NCBI GenBank assembly: GCA_900769075.1
Contig: CAAGFE010000032.1
Location: 1-42,137 of the forward strand
Direction of reading: 5' to 3'
Source: Clostridia bacterium
GTDB taxonomy: Bacteria > Bacillota > Clostridia > Christensenellales > Aristaeellaceae
Length of the DNA stretch: 42,137 nt
Shown: positions 7,330 through 24,139 of the stretch, one piece after another
How positions within the stretch are numbered: position 1 is the first letter of the stretch
Layout of the letters: each line of letters starts with the position of its first letter
The notes under the pieces: generated by a model
Databases searched by the model: none
What the model was told of the DNA's origin: nothing
The model's input: only the letters and a program-made list of their open reading frames with translations
Made by a program: the position numbers and the translations under genes

Positions 7330-7472
7330 GCAAGCAGAAATTGCAGTTGTTACACTCACCCAGTCAATGGGGCTGAAGCGGCATTGTGACAGCCGGTGCA
7401 TCACGCCGGCGCTGCGTGTCATCTGCGGGTTCCCGCCGATGGCCGACGATGTAAGAGGGGTGATAGCTTTTT

Positions 7473-11360
<3,888 letters not shown>

Positions 11361-11487
11361 GCGGCAACGGACGCTTTTGACCATCGGGGTGCGGCAAGGC
11401 TGATGCCCGCTGCCGCCCCCCGCCAGCTCCTGGCTGGCACTGGGGCCGTCCCCGCGGCCCTCGATTGTGAAGGGAGTGTGTACCCTT

Positions 11488-15522
<4,035 letters not shown>

Positions 15523-15535
15523 GCCGCATGACGTC

Positions 15536-15571
15536 GAGGGAGCTTTCAGTATTGAGGGCTCCCTCTTCTTG
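15536..15571 (+). terminator. rpoBC terminator
   Basis: Perfect 8-base arms GAGGGAGC (15536-15543) and GCTCCCTC (15558-15565), 14-base loop, then TTCTTG. It lies 13 bases after the rpoC stop codon. Confidence 0.8.
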
Positions 15572-15588
15572 ATTTGAGGTACCGCTCC

Positions 15589-16197
15589 ATGGAAATCAAA
15601 CGGCTGAACAGCTACTCGGATGCTCGCTTCTCTGACCTTGCCCTGCGTCAGCACGGCTGCTATCTGGTGGACGGCCTCCCCTGCGAGGTGCTGATCCTCT
15701 CCCAGGACACGGCGCGCATCACGGGGGCATCGGACAACGCCCTGCCTCCATTGATCGACGCCTTCCGCTTCCATGCACCCCACATCACCCGCTTTGTGGA
15801 TGCCCAGGGGCGCCTGCTCCATTGCTTTGCGCCACGGGAGCTGATGACAATTTCCCTGGATGACATTCAGCCCTCCCAGTTCTATGTGGATGAGGAGAAG
15901 CTCACGGCTGTTTCCAGCTTCCTCCACCGGCCGGAGGACGTGATCGTCCAGGTGCTGCCCCAGGACGGGCGGTTCATCGCCCTGGACGGGCACACGAGGC
16001 TGTATTGGGCCAGCCAAAGGGGCTGGGCTTCCGTCCGCGCGGTGACCGAAACGGCGGATCCTTACATTTTCGCCTTCGCTGCCGAGGCGGAAAGGCGCGG
16101 CATCCTCATCCCCGCCGATATGTCCCTGGTATCCCATGACGAATATCAGGTCAAATGGCATCAGTATTGCGATGACTTTTTCCAGCGCAGCCGCTGA
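15589..16197 (+). CDS. Small ParB/sulfiredoxin-fold-like protein
   Basis: This protein has 202 residues from the ATG at 15589 (TGAGGT 8 bases upstream; a TTG at 15574 is an alternative). The middle region carries a ParB-nuclease-like pattern: LDDIQPSQFYVDEEKL, then VIVQVLPQDGRFIALDGHTR followed by LYWASQRGW. The DGHTR core resembles the nucleotide-binding turn of ParB/Srx-fold proteins. No helix-turn-helix follows, so this is not a chromosome-partition ParB. The role is unknown. It lies directly after the rpoBC terminator and 31 bases before the GNAT gene, so it probably shares a transcript with the next two genes. Confidence 0.6.
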   Translation: MEIKRLNSYSDARFSDLALRQHGCYLVDGLPCEVLILSQDTARITGASDNALPPLIDAFRFHAPHITRFVDAQGRLLHCFAPRELMTISLDDIQPSQFYVDEEKLTAVSSFLHRPEDVIVQVLPQDGRFIALDGHTRLYWASQRGWASVRAVTETADPYIFAFAAEAERRGILIPADMSLVSHDEYQVKWHQYCDDFFQRSR

Positions 16198-16228
16198 CAG
16201 AGTACGGCTGACAGACAGGAGGGTCACC

Positions 16229-16741
16229 ATGCTCCGTCTAATTCTCCCCTGCGAGGCTTACCTTCCCTCCTATATCGCCGCATATGATGAATACTGCGGC
16301 TTTCCCCGGCGCAATCCGCTGCGGAATCCCCACGACGGCGACCTGCTGGCTCACTATGAGCGCAGGCGGCAGGCCATCGACCTGCCCCCGAACCGGGTCG
16401 CCGCTACGGCCTACTGGCTGGTGGACGAGGAAGCCCGGCGCTTCCTGGGCATCATTGACATCCGCCACCCGCTGACCGACAGCCTCCTGCGCTACGGCGG
16501 GCACATCGGCTATGCCGTACGTCTGGGCGAATGGAACAAGGGCTACGGCACGCTGATGCTCTCCCTCGCCCTGCCCCACGCCAAGGCGCTGGGCATCACC
16601 CGCTGCCTCATCACCTGCGACGACGATAACACCGCCTCTGCCCGCGTGATGGAGAAAAACGGCTTCGTGCTGGGCGACAAGGTGGAGAACCTCATCGACG
16701 GTCAGACCGTCCTCACCCGGCGGTACTGGCGAACGCTCTGA
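16229..16741 (+). CDS. GNAT-family N-acetyltransferase
   Basis: This 170-residue protein transfers an acetyl group from acetyl-CoA to an unknown acceptor. The ATG at 16229 has AGGAGGG 6 bases upstream. The acetyl-CoA binding motif is visible as GHIGYAVRLGEWNKGYGTLM (motif A with the R/Q-x-x-G-x-G/A type turn around NKGYGT), followed by HAKALGITRCLITCDDDNTA and SARVMEKNGF (motif B). The C-terminal pattern ENLIDGQTVLTRRYW is typical of the COG3981-like branch. The substrate cannot be inferred from the neighbours. Confidence 0.88.
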   Translation: MLRLILPCEAYLPSYIAAYDEYCGFPRRNPLRNPHDGDLLAHYERRRQAIDLPPNRVAATAYWLVDEEARRFLGIIDIRHPLTDSLLRYGGHIGYAVRLGEWNKGYGTLMLSLALPHAKALGITRCLITCDDDNTASARVMEKNGFVLGDKVENLIDGQTVLTRRYWRTL

Positions 16742-16757
16742 CGAAAGAAGGCACACC

Positions 16758-17696
16758 ATGAATCTCATCCTGATCGGCATGCCCGGCTGCGGCAAGTCCA
16801 CCGTCGGCGTGGTGCTGGCCAAGGCCGCCAATATGGATTTCATCGACTCCGACCTGGTGATTCAGAAGCAGACGGGCGCAAGGCTTTCCCAGCTGCTGGA
16901 CGAACACGGCGATGCGGGCTTCCGTGCCATCGAGAACCGCATCAACGCGGGCCTTCAGGCGGAAAACAGCGTCATCGCCACCGGCGGCAGCGTTGTGTAC
17001 GGCGAAGAAGCCATGCGCCACCTGAAGGCCATCGGCACAGTGGTTTACCTCAAGCTGAGCTATGCGGGCATTGAAGAACGCCTGGGCGACCTCCATGCCC
17101 GCGGCGTGACCATTCAGCCCGGCTGGACGCTGCGCGATCTGTACAGCGAGCGCTGCCCGCTCTACGAGCGCTGGGCGGACATCACCGTGGACTGCGATCA
17201 TCTCCGCCTGCGCGAGGTGGTGCAGGCCATTCGCAGCCAGGTGGACGCCAGGGCAGAGCAAGCCGGGCTGATCGATTTCCTGCTGCGGGCCAAACGGGCG
17301 ACCTACGCGGGCAAGGGCCCCGAAGCTGCCCCCTCCCGCCCGGCGTCCCACGATCTGCACTACGCCGAGGGCGAGCTGACCTACATCGACAGCTATCTGG
17401 GCGGAGAGAAATTCGCCGGGGAAGAGGCGGTCTGGCGAGACGGCATGCCCGTGTGGAGCATGAACTACCTGGGCCGCGTGACCGGCAGGGACTTCAGCGG
17501 AGATTTCCTGCGGGAAGCCCTGCTGCTCGTCCCGGCGGAACGGCCTTACCGCGGGCCCGCGGAGTATACCAGGGGAGATTTCACCTACCGCTGCAGCGCG
17601 GAGGGCAATTTCGGCTGGTTCCACGGGCGGGAGACCATCGCTTACCGGGGCCACGTGGTGTATGAATGCCGCTTCCATGGGGGAAGCATCGCCTGA
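16758..17696 (+). CDS. Shikimate kinase-like domain fused to DUF5680
   Basis: This is a 312-residue, two-domain protein. Residues 1-165 resemble shikimate kinase: Walker A GMPGCGKST (7-15), the DSD acid pair (30-32), FRAIE (Arg56), the substrate loop ATGGSVV (74-80) and the lid pattern LYSERCPLYERWAD (128-141). The third glycine of the usual GGG substrate motif is Ser78. Residues 170-305 match DUF5680: FLLRAKRATYAGKG, then DLHYAEGELTYIDSYLGGEK, PVWSMNYLGRVTGRDFSGDF and YECRFHGG near the end. DUF5680 is of unknown function and often follows an HTH domain. No other aro genes are nearby. It may be a nucleotide-dependent small-molecule kinase rather than the shikimate pathway enzyme. Confidence 0.82.
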   Translation: MNLILIGMPGCGKSTVGVVLAKAANMDFIDSDLVIQKQTGARLSQLLDEHGDAGFRAIENRINAGLQAENSVIATGGSVVYGEEAMRHLKAIGTVVYLKLSYAGIEERLGDLHARGVTIQPGWTLRDLYSERCPLYERWADITVDCDHLRLREVVQAIRSQVDARAEQAGLIDFLLRAKRATYAGKGPEAAPSRPASHDLHYAEGELTYIDSYLGGEKFAGEEAVWRDGMPVWSMNYLGRVTGRDFSGDFLREALLLVPAERPYRGPAEYTRGDFTYRCSAEGNFGWFHGRETIAYRGHVVYECRFHGGSIA

Positions 17697-17785
17697 TTGC
17701 CGCCTTCGGCTCCGCGCCGGAGGTTTTGCATATTCATGCAGATCGTATGCATTTATTCTGCGCGAACATCTATTCCATGTTCCCC

Positions 17786-17814
17786 TTGATGAAATCCGGA
17801 AAACATGGTATAAT
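17786..17814 (+). promoter_or_regulatory. Promoter of the parE-parC-type topoisomerase pair
   Basis: -35 TTGATG (17786-17791), 17-base spacer, perfect -10 TATAAT (17809-17814) preceded by a TG dinucleotide (extended -10). The leader to the start codon is about 67 bases. Confidence 0.88.
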
Positions 17815-17887
17815 AAGGTGTTGCGCGGTATCATCGCCCTCCCCTGCCCCGGTGCAGGCGGAGTTCCCTGAAAAGGAGTTCATATAC

Positions 17888-19861
17888 ATGGATCAACACT
17901 ATGACGCCGGTCAGCTGACGGTGCTGGATGGGTTGGAGGCCGTCCGCAAGCGTCCCGGCATGTACATCGGCACCACCTCCAGCCGCGGCCTGCATCACCT
18001 GCTGTGGGAAATCGTGGACAACGCCATCGACGAGGCCAGCAACGGCTACGCCAACGAGGTGCGCGTGACGCTGCACACCGACGGCTCGGCCTCCGTGTAC
18101 GACAACGGCCGCGGCATGCCCGTGGACGAGCATCCCACCCTGCATGTGTCTGGCGTGGAGGTCATTTTCACCAAGCTCCACGCGGGCGGCAAGTTCAACA
18201 ACGAGAACTATGCCTACTCCGGCGGATTGCACGGCGTGGGCGCGTCGGTGGTGAACGCGCTGTCCAAGTGGGTGACGGTGGATATCTTCCGGGATTTCAC
18301 CCATTATCAGATGCGCTTCACCTCCACCACGACCCCGGACGGGCGTTGCCATGCCGGCGTCCCGGACGCCCCCCTCGCCAAGGTCGGCAACACCCGCAAG
18401 CGCGGCTCCCTCATCCGCTTTATGCCCGATGACGCCATCTTTGAGGACGTGCGCTTCAACGGGGAAACCGTTTCCCGGCGCTTGCAGGAGCTGGCCTACC
18501 TCAACCGCGGGCTGAAGATCGTTTTCCTGGACGAGCGGGTCAAGGGCGACAGCAAGGAAAAGACGTTCTGCTATACCGGCGGCATCATCGACTACGTCAA
18601 GTACCTCAACGACGGCAAGACTGCCCTCCACGAGGAGCCCATTTATCTGGAAGGACAGAAGGATTCGGTCATCTGCCGGGTCGCCATCCAGTATACCGAC
18701 GGGTATACCGAGTCCATGTTCTCCTACGTCAACAACATCCCCACCGGCGAGGGCGGCAGCCACGAAACCGGCTTCAAGGCTGCCTTCACCAAGATGTTCA
18801 ACGATTATGCCCGCCGCATCGGCGCGCTGAAGGAGAAGGACAACAACCTCTCCGGCGAAGACTTCCGCGAGGGGCTGAGCTGCGTGCTGATCACGATGGT
18901 GAAGAACCCCCAGTTTGAGGGGCAGACCAAGGGCCGTCTGGGCAACAGCGAGGTGCGCCCGGCGGTGGAGGGCATCATCACCCAGCAGCTGACCGACTGG
19001 CTGGAGAACCTCAAGAATCAGGACATCGCCCAGGCCATCGTGGCCAAGGCCATCAAAGCCGCCCAGGTGCGCGAGGCGGCCCGCAAGACCCGGGACAACG
19101 CCCGCAAGGCCAATCAGCTGGACGCGGCCCCCCTGGTGGGCAAGCTCTCCGCCTGCCGCGGCAAGAAGGCCGAGGACAACGAGCTGTTCATCGTGGAGGG
19201 CGACTCCGCAGGCGGCAGCGCCAAGCAGGGCCGCGACAGCCGCTATCAGGCCATCCTTCCCCTGCGCGGCAAGCCCCTCAACGCGGAAAAAAAGCGGCTG
19301 GATCAGGTGCTCTCCAACGAGGAGTTCCGCAGCCTGATCACCGCTCTGGGCACCTCAATCGACGAAAACTTCAACCTCAGCAACCTCAAGTACAACAAGG
19401 TCATCATCCTCTCCGACGCCGACCAGGACGGCGCTCACATCCGCGCCATCCTGCTGACCTTCTTCTTCCGTTACATGAAGGAACTGGTCACCGGCGGTCA
19501 CGTCTACATCGGCATGCCACCGCTGTACAAGGTGCAGAAGGGCAGCAAGGTCATGTACGCCTACGACGACAAGGAATTGCAGAAATGCATCAAGGCCGCG
19601 GGCAAGGGGTACACCCTCCAGCGCTACAAGGGCCTGGGCGAGATGAACCCCGAGCAGCTCTGGGCCACCACCATGGATCCCGAGCAGCGCAAGCTGATGC
19701 AGGTCACCATTGAGGACGCTGCCCTGGCGGACCGCCGCATCACCATCCTCATGGGCGACAAGGTGGAGCCCCGCCGCGACTACATCACCGAACACGCGGA
19801 CTTCAACAAGCCCGACAACTTTGAGCTGCCCGTGCATCAGCAGGAAGGAGGCGAGGGCTAA
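17888..19861 (+). CDS. parE: DNA topoisomerase IV subunit B (GyrB/ParE family)
   Basis: This is the ATPase subunit of a type IIA topoisomerase, 657 residues from the ATG at 17888 (AAAAGGAG about 10 bases upstream). GHKL ATPase motifs are present: EIVDNAIDEA, YDNGRGMPVDEH, GGLHGVGASVVNALS and the QTK-type segment PQFEGQTKGRLGN. The TOPRIM part has EGDSAGGSAKQGRD, PLRGKPLNAEK and the metal site LSDADQDGAHIR; it ends with RYKGLGEMNPEQLW. Assignment as ParE rather than GyrB rests on context: it is paired head-to-tail with the A subunit and is not beside dnaA, dnaN or recF. Sequence alone does not fully exclude a gyrase. Confidence 0.85.
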   Translation: MDQHYDAGQLTVLDGLEAVRKRPGMYIGTTSSRGLHHLLWEIVDNAIDEASNGYANEVRVTLHTDGSASVYDNGRGMPVDEHPTLHVSGVEVIFTKLHAGGKFNNENYAYSGGLHGVGASVVNALSKWVTVDIFRDFTHYQMRFTSTTTPDGRCHAGVPDAPLAKVGNTRKRGSLIRFMPDDAIFEDVRFNGETVSRRLQELAYLNRGLKIVFLDERVKGDSKEKTFCYTGGIIDYVKYLNDGKTALHEEPIYLEGQKDSVICRVAIQYTDGYTESMFSYVNNIPTGEGGSHETGFKAAFTKMFNDYARRIGALKEKDNNLSGEDFREGLSCVLITMVKNPQFEGQTKGRLGNSEVRPAVEGIITQQLTDWLENLKNQDIAQAIVAKAIKAAQVREAARKTRDNARKANQLDAAPLVGKLSACRGKKAEDNELFIVEGDSAGGSAKQGRDSRYQAILPLRGKPLNAEKKRLDQVLSNEEFRSLITALGTSIDENFNLSNLKYNKVIILSDADQDGAHIRAILLTFFFRYMKELVTGGHVYIGMPPLYKVQKGSKVMYAYDDKELQKCIKAAGKGYTLQRYKGLGEMNPEQLWATTMDPEQRKLMQVTIEDAALADRRITILMGDKVEPRRDYITEHADFNKPDNFELPVHQQEGGEG

Positions 19862-22342
19862 ATGGCCAGGAAAACCAGCGACAACCGCCCCATCCCCAAG
19901 GATGATCCCTCCCGCATCCTCCAAACCTCCGTGGAGGACGTGATGCACCAGTCCATGATCCCCTACGCCGAGCACGTCATCCTGGAGCGCGCCCTGCCCC
20001 GCGTGGAGGACGGCCTGAAGCCCGTGCAGCGCCGCATCCTCTACACCATGCTGGAGCTGGGCACCACCCCCGACAAGCCCCACCGCAAGTGCGCCCGCAT
20101 CGTCGGCGACTGCCTGGGCAAGTACCATCCCCATGGCGATTCCTCCGTGTACGACGCGCTGGTACGCATGGCCCAGGATTTCTCCATGCGCGGCCCGATG
20201 GTGGACGGACACGGCAATTTCGGCTCCATCGACGGCGACAGCGCCGCTGCCATGCGTTACACCGAGGCCCGCATGGCCCCGCTGGCGATGCTGATGCTCC
20301 GGGACATCGAGAAGGACACCGTCCCCTTCCGGCTGAATTTCGACGATACCCTCAAGGAGCCGGACATGCTCCCCGCCCGCTTCCCGAACCTGCTGGTGAA
20401 CGGCGCGACGGGTATCGCCGTGGGACTGGCGACCAATATTCCGCCCCACAACCTGGGCGAAGCCATCCGCGCGGTCATCGCCCAGATCGAGAACCCTGAT
20501 ATCTCCCTGGACGAGCTGATGAAAATCATCCCCGGGCCGGATTTCCCCACCGGCGGCGTGCTGGTGGACAACGAGGAAATCCGCAAGGGCTACGAAACCG
20601 GCCGGAGCAAGCTCTCCGTGCGCGCCCGGGTGGACATCGAGGACGGCGCGGCAGGCCGCAAGCTGATTGTCATCCACGAGATTCCCTACACGGTCAACAA
20701 GGCGGCGATGCTGGAGAAGATCCTCAAGCTGAGCGAGGAAAAGAAGGCCCAGCTGGGCTGCATCTACGACATCCGGGACGAGAGCGACCGCAGCGGCATG
20801 CGCGCGGTCATCGAGCTGAAAAAGGACGCGGATGTGCAGAAGGTGCTGAACTTCCTGTACAAGTACTCCGATTTGCAGGTCACCTTCGGCGTGAACATGG
20901 TGGCCATCGCCGAGGGCAAGCCGGTGCAGATGGGCCTGAAAACCATGATCGGGCACTTCATCCGCCACCAGAAGAACGTGGTCACCCGCCGCACGGAGTA
21001 TGACCTGAAACACGCCCGGGCCCGGGCCCACATTTTGCAGGGCCTGATGATCGCAGTGGACAATCTGGACGAGGTGATCGCCCTCATCCGCGCGTCGAAG
21101 AACCCCAAGGAGGCCAAGGAGAAGCTGATGGCCCGCTTTGACCTGACGGACGTGCAGGCTCAGGCCATCCTCGACATGCGTCTGCAGCGCCTGACCAATC
21201 TGGAGATTGTCGCGCTGCGCAAGGAATACCAGGAGGTTCTCCGGCTGATCGACAAGCTGGAGGGCATCCTGGGCAGCGAACGCAAGCTGCTGAAGGTGAT
21301 CACCAGGGAGCTGCAGGAGATCGCGGAGGAATACGCTGACGAGCGCCGCACGTCCATCGAGGCCGCCGAGGAGGTGTCCGCCGAGGTCTACAAGGAGGTC
21401 ATCGCGCTGGAGGAAACCATCGTCGCTTACACCCGCGCCGGGTTCCTCAAGCGCATGCGCCCCGATGTGTTCCGCAAGACCCCCCTGCCCGCCCGGGAGG
21501 AAAACGAGGCGGAATCCGCCGAATTCCTCTTCATGTCCCGCACGGATGAAACGCTGCTGATCTTCACCGATCACGGCAACTGCTACCCGCTGGCGGTGGG
21601 CAGCCTCAACGAATGCAAGCCCAGGGATCGCGGTCAGCTGCTGTCCGGCGTGCTGGCCGGACTGGAGGACGGCGAAAAGGCGCTGTGGATTTCCTGTCTG
21701 CGCATGGCGGACATCGGTCATCTGCCGGACTTCCTCTTCGTGACCAGGCAGGGGATGATCAAGCGCACCGCCGCGGCGGATTACGACGTGCGCAGCAAGA
21801 AGTTTGCCGCCGTCACCCTCAAGAAGGATGACGCCCTGCTGGCCATCCTGCCTGCCGCCACCCAGGACGATCTCCTGATGCTCTCCCGCGCAGGAATGTG
21901 CATCCGCTTTGAGCTGAGCTCCATCCCCACCCAGGGCCGCGTGAGCGCCGGCGTCAAGTGCATGCAGGTGGATGCGGGCGACGAAGTCCTCTGGGTCGGT
22001 CAGCTGAGCGCGACGTCCCAGATGGTGCTCTTCTCCGAACGCGGCTATGCCAAGCGTCTTCTCTCGGTGGACTTCGAGAGGCAAAACCGCAACGGCAAGG
22101 GCGTCAAGTCCTTCTACTTCAACAAGAACGGCTCCAACGGCAGATACATTGCGGGCGTGGTGAAGGTGGACAAGCGCTCCTGCGATCTGCTCATCACCCA
22201 GCGCCAGTCCCCGCCCACCCGACTGCCGAAGGACGCCATCCTCCTGCAGAACAAAACCGACCGCGGCAATCCCTGCGTGATGGCCATCCTCGACGATGTG
22301 GTCACCGGCGTGACTGCCATTGAGATCGCCGGCGCGGAATAA
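19862..22342 (+). CDS. parC: DNA topoisomerase IV subunit A (GyrA/ParC family)
   Basis: This is the DNA breakage-reunion subunit, 826 residues. Its ATG directly follows the parE stop codon, and its ribosome binding site (AGGAGG) lies inside parE, so the two are translationally linked. The winged-helix region has LPRVEDGLKPVQRRILYTML and the quinolone region KYHPHGDSSVYDALVRMAQD with the Ser and acidic residue of sensitive enzymes. The catalytic Tyr is in AAAMRYTEARM. In the C-terminal beta-pinwheel the GyrA-box position reads QNRNGKG, a degenerate form of the gyrase QRRGGKG motif, which favours topoisomerase IV but leaves some chance that it retains gyrase-like wrapping. Confidence 0.85.
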   Translation: MARKTSDNRPIPKDDPSRILQTSVEDVMHQSMIPYAEHVILERALPRVEDGLKPVQRRILYTMLELGTTPDKPHRKCARIVGDCLGKYHPHGDSSVYDALVRMAQDFSMRGPMVDGHGNFGSIDGDSAAAMRYTEARMAPLAMLMLRDIEKDTVPFRLNFDDTLKEPDMLPARFPNLLVNGATGIAVGLATNIPPHNLGEAIRAVIAQIENPDISLDELMKIIPGPDFPTGGVLVDNEEIRKGYETGRSKLSVRARVDIEDGAAGRKLIVIHEIPYTVNKAAMLEKILKLSEEKKAQLGCIYDIRDESDRSGMRAVIELKKDADVQKVLNFLYKYSDLQVTFGVNMVAIAEGKPVQMGLKTMIGHFIRHQKNVVTRRTEYDLKHARARAHILQGLMIAVDNLDEVIALIRASKNPKEAKEKLMARFDLTDVQAQAILDMRLQRLTNLEIVALRKEYQEVLRLIDKLEGILGSERKLLKVITRELQEIAEEYADERRTSIEAAEEVSAEVYKEVIALEETIVAYTRAGFLKRMRPDVFRKTPLPAREENEAESAEFLFMSRTDETLLIFTDHGNCYPLAVGSLNECKPRDRGQLLSGVLAGLEDGEKALWISCLRMADIGHLPDFLFVTRQGMIKRTAAADYDVRSKKFAAVTLKKDDALLAILPAATQDDLLMLSRAGMCIRFELSSIPTQGRVSAGVKCMQVDAGDEVLWVGQLSATSQMVLFSERGYAKRLLSVDFERQNRNGKGVKSFYFNKNGSNGRYIAGVVKVDKRSCDLLITQRQSPPTRLPKDAILLQNKTDRGNPCVMAILDDVVTGVTAIEIAGAE

Positions 22343-22353
22343 GCGCGTTCCCC

Positions 22354-22382
22354 TTGTCATCCCGGCGAAAACGTGCTATCAT
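22354..22382 (+). promoter_or_regulatory. Promoter of the DUF4097-ybaB-recR unit
   Basis: -35 TTGTCA (22354-22359), 17-base spacer, -10 TATCAT (22377-22382). It starts 12 bases after the parC stop codon. Confidence 0.82.
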
Positions 22383-22408
22383 ATTGCCCAGCGAAAGGTG
22401 GTGCGACG

Positions 22409-23164
22409 ATGAACCGCAACGAATTCTTCCAGGCTCTTCCCGTGACCAGGCTGATCCTGCGTCTGACCAGCGCCACGCTGGAAATCTGCTCGGATGATAT
22501 CGACGATATTCACCTCATGGTGTCCGGCGGAAAGACCGATGTGGACGCCCTGCGCATCAGCGCCTCAGCGGATACGCTGACCGTGGAGCAGCCCATGACC
22601 GCGCTGGCGAAGTCCGCCGCGGCTCCGGACAGCTGGCTGGAAATCGCCATCCGCCTGCCCCGCAGCTGGAAGGGCGCCATCAACGCCCGTTCGGTCACCG
22701 GCTGGATGAACATCCGCTCCGTCAACGGCAGCGACCTGGATCTGGATACCGTCAGCGGCACGGTGATGATCAGCGATGTCAGCTTCCTCACCCTGTCCGC
22801 CCACGCGGTCACCGGCACGATCAAGCTCAGCCGGGCGGCCACCGGCAAGTGCAGCCTGTTTTCCACCTCCGGCAGCCTCACCGTGGACAGCACGTCCCTG
22901 AAAACCGGCAGCGCCAATACGGTGACCGGGCTTGTTTCCCTGGCACTGTCCGCGCCCTTTGAGGACCTCTCCCTGAACTCCGTCACCGGCGATCTGTGCG
23001 TGGATGCGCCCATCACCGCCTGCGACGCCATCCTGCGCAGCGTCACCGGGCGCCTCCACACCAGCGGCGTTTCCATCACCGAGGGCGCGGCAAGGATTTC
23101 CGCAACCACCGTATCCAGCGATCTGGATATCACTTCCACGCTCGACCCTGTTCCCGAAGCATAA
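22409..23164 (+). CDS. DUF4097-type beta-helix protein (putative adhesin-like)
   Basis: This protein has 251 residues from the ATG at 22409 (AAAGGTGGTG upstream). The sequence is a run of short beta-strand repeats with alternating hydrophobic residues and V-T/S-G turns: SVTGWMNIRSVNGSDLDLDT, VSGTVMISDV, AVTGTIKLS, TSGSLTVDS, TVTGLVSLAL, SVTGDLCVD and SVTGRLHTSGV. This is the right-handed beta-helix pattern of DUF4097. There is no signal peptide or membrane segment, so it is predicted cytoplasmic despite the adhesin label given to the family. The function is unknown. It is transcribed from its own promoter ahead of ybaB-recR. Confidence 0.8.
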   Translation: MNRNEFFQALPVTRLILRLTSATLEICSDDIDDIHLMVSGGKTDVDALRISASADTLTVEQPMTALAKSAAAPDSWLEIAIRLPRSWKGAINARSVTGWMNIRSVNGSDLDLDTVSGTVMISDVSFLTLSAHAVTGTIKLSRAATGKCSLFSTSGSLTVDSTSLKTGSANTVTGLVSLALSAPFEDLSLNSVTGDLCVDAPITACDAILRSVTGRLHTSGVSITEGAARISATTVSSDLDITSTLDPVPEA

Positions 23165-23182
23165 TAGAGGAGGATGATTCCC

Positions 23183-23527
23183 ATGGCACGACAGAATTTC
23201 GGCGGTTTCGGCGGCGGCAACATGCAGCAGTTGATGCGCCAGGCCCAGAAGATGCAGCAGATGATGACCGAAGCCCAGGAGAAGCTGGACGCGGCGGAAT
23301 ACGAGGCGACCTCCGGCGGCGGCATGGTGGCCGTCAAGGTCAGCGGCAAGCGCGAGCTGCTCGCCATCACCATCGATCCCCAGGTGGTTGACCCCGAGGA
23401 CGTGGAGATGCTCCAGGATCTGGTGATGGCCGCGGTCAACGAGGCGCTGCGCAAGGGAGAAGAGGCCCGCGAGACGACCATGAACAAGATGGCTCCCGGC
23501 ATGGGCGGCATGGGTGGCATGTTCTGA
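23183..23527 (+). CDS. ybaB: YbaB/EbfC-family nucleoid-associated protein
   Basis: This is a small DNA-binding protein that associates with the nucleoid as a dimer. The ATG at 23183 has AGGAGG at a proper distance; the ATG at 23174 is too close to it. The 114 residues show the family pattern: MQQLMRQAQKMQQMMTEAQE, then the beta sheet GGGMVAVKVSGKRELLAITI with DPQVVDPEDVEMLQDLVMAA, ending in a Gly/Met-rich tail (GMGGMGGMF). Its stop codon overlaps the recR start codon (TGATG). The ybaB-recR pair is widely conserved and usually follows dnaX; here dnaX is not adjacent. Confidence 0.96.
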   Translation: MARQNFGGFGGGNMQQLMRQAQKMQQMMTEAQEKLDAAEYEATSGGGMVAVKVSGKRELLAITIDPQVVDPEDVEMLQDLVMAAVNEALRKGEEARETTMNKMAPGMGGMGGMF

Positions 23528-24126
23528 TGGCAGCTCAGATCGAACCGATCCAGCGGATGGTTGCCGAGCTGGCGCGCCTTCCCGGCATCGGGCAAAAAAC
23601 CGCCCAGCGCCTGGCGTATCATATTGTCGGGCTCCCGCTGGAGGAAGTCCACGCCCTGGCCTCCGCCCTCTGGCAGGGGCGCAAGGCCATCCGCTACTGT
23701 GAGCGGTGCGGCAATTTTTCCGCCGGAGAGCTGTGCGCCGTATGCGCTGAAGAGGCACGGGCCAACGGGCAAATCTGCGTGGTGCGCGATCCCCGCGATG
23801 TGGCCGCCATGGAGCGCATGCACGATTATCACGGGTTGTACCATGTGCTCCACGGCACCCTGTCCCCCATGGACGGTGTGGGGCCGAACGACATCCGCAT
23901 CAAGGAGCTGATCGCCCGCATCGGCACGGAAGTGGTGACCGAGGTGATTCTCGCCACCAATCCCGACATCGAGGGCGAGGCCACCGCCACCTACATCGCC
24001 CGCATCCTGAAGCCCATGGGCGTCAGATGCACCCGCATCGCCCACGGCGTGCCTGTCGGCAGCGACCTGGAATACGCGGACGAGGTGACGCTGTCCAAGG
24101 CGATGGAAGGCCGGCGCGAGCTGTAA
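23527..24126 (+). CDS. recR: Recombination protein RecR
   Basis: RecR works with RecO (and RecF) to load RecA at gaps. At 199 residues it is full length. A helix-hairpin-helix (LPGIGQKTAQRLA, residues 18-30) is followed by the C4 zinc finger (Cys58, Cys61, Cys70, Cys73), then the TOPRIM domain (VVRDPRDVAAMER and, later, ATNPDIEGEATATYI), and the C-terminal THR-type segment ARILKPMGVRCTRIAHGVPVG. Its start overlaps the ybaB stop by one base, so translation is coupled. A clear terminator follows. Confidence 0.98.
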   Translation: MAAQIEPIQRMVAELARLPGIGQKTAQRLAYHIVGLPLEEVHALASALWQGRKAIRYCERCGNFSAGELCAVCAEEARANGQICVVRDPRDVAAMERMHDYHGLYHVLHGTLSPMDGVGPNDIRIKELIARIGTEVVTEVILATNPDIEGEATATYIARILKPMGVRCTRIAHGVPVGSDLEYADEVTLSKAMEGRREL

Positions 24127-24139
24127 TGACGATTTCCCG

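Larger units (their letters stand above)
7101..7472. other. Divergent intergenic region, MBL-fold gene / rpoB
   Basis: This 372-base gap holds two plus-strand promoters for rpoB (7222-7250 and 7301-7329) and a 5' leader of about 215 bases. On the minus strand a possible -10 (TATAAA, about 7150-7155) lies before the MBL-fold gene, with no good -35. Between that box and the ribosome binding site there is a short GCCC/GGGC hairpin followed by six T (about 7122-7138, minus strand). Arms CCGTCCGG and CCGGACGG (about 7179-7186 and 7129-7136) could also pair across the region. Confidence 0.5.

Noticed and set aside
17888..22342. Calling the topoisomerase pair gyrB-gyrA
   Set aside because: The pair is away from the dnaA-recF region and the GyrA-box is degenerate (QNRNGKG), so parE-parC is the better name, though not certain.
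19355..22360. A 1001-codon minus-strand open frame opposite parC
   Set aside because: Antisense shadow with no recognisable motif; parE-parC are certain on the plus strand.
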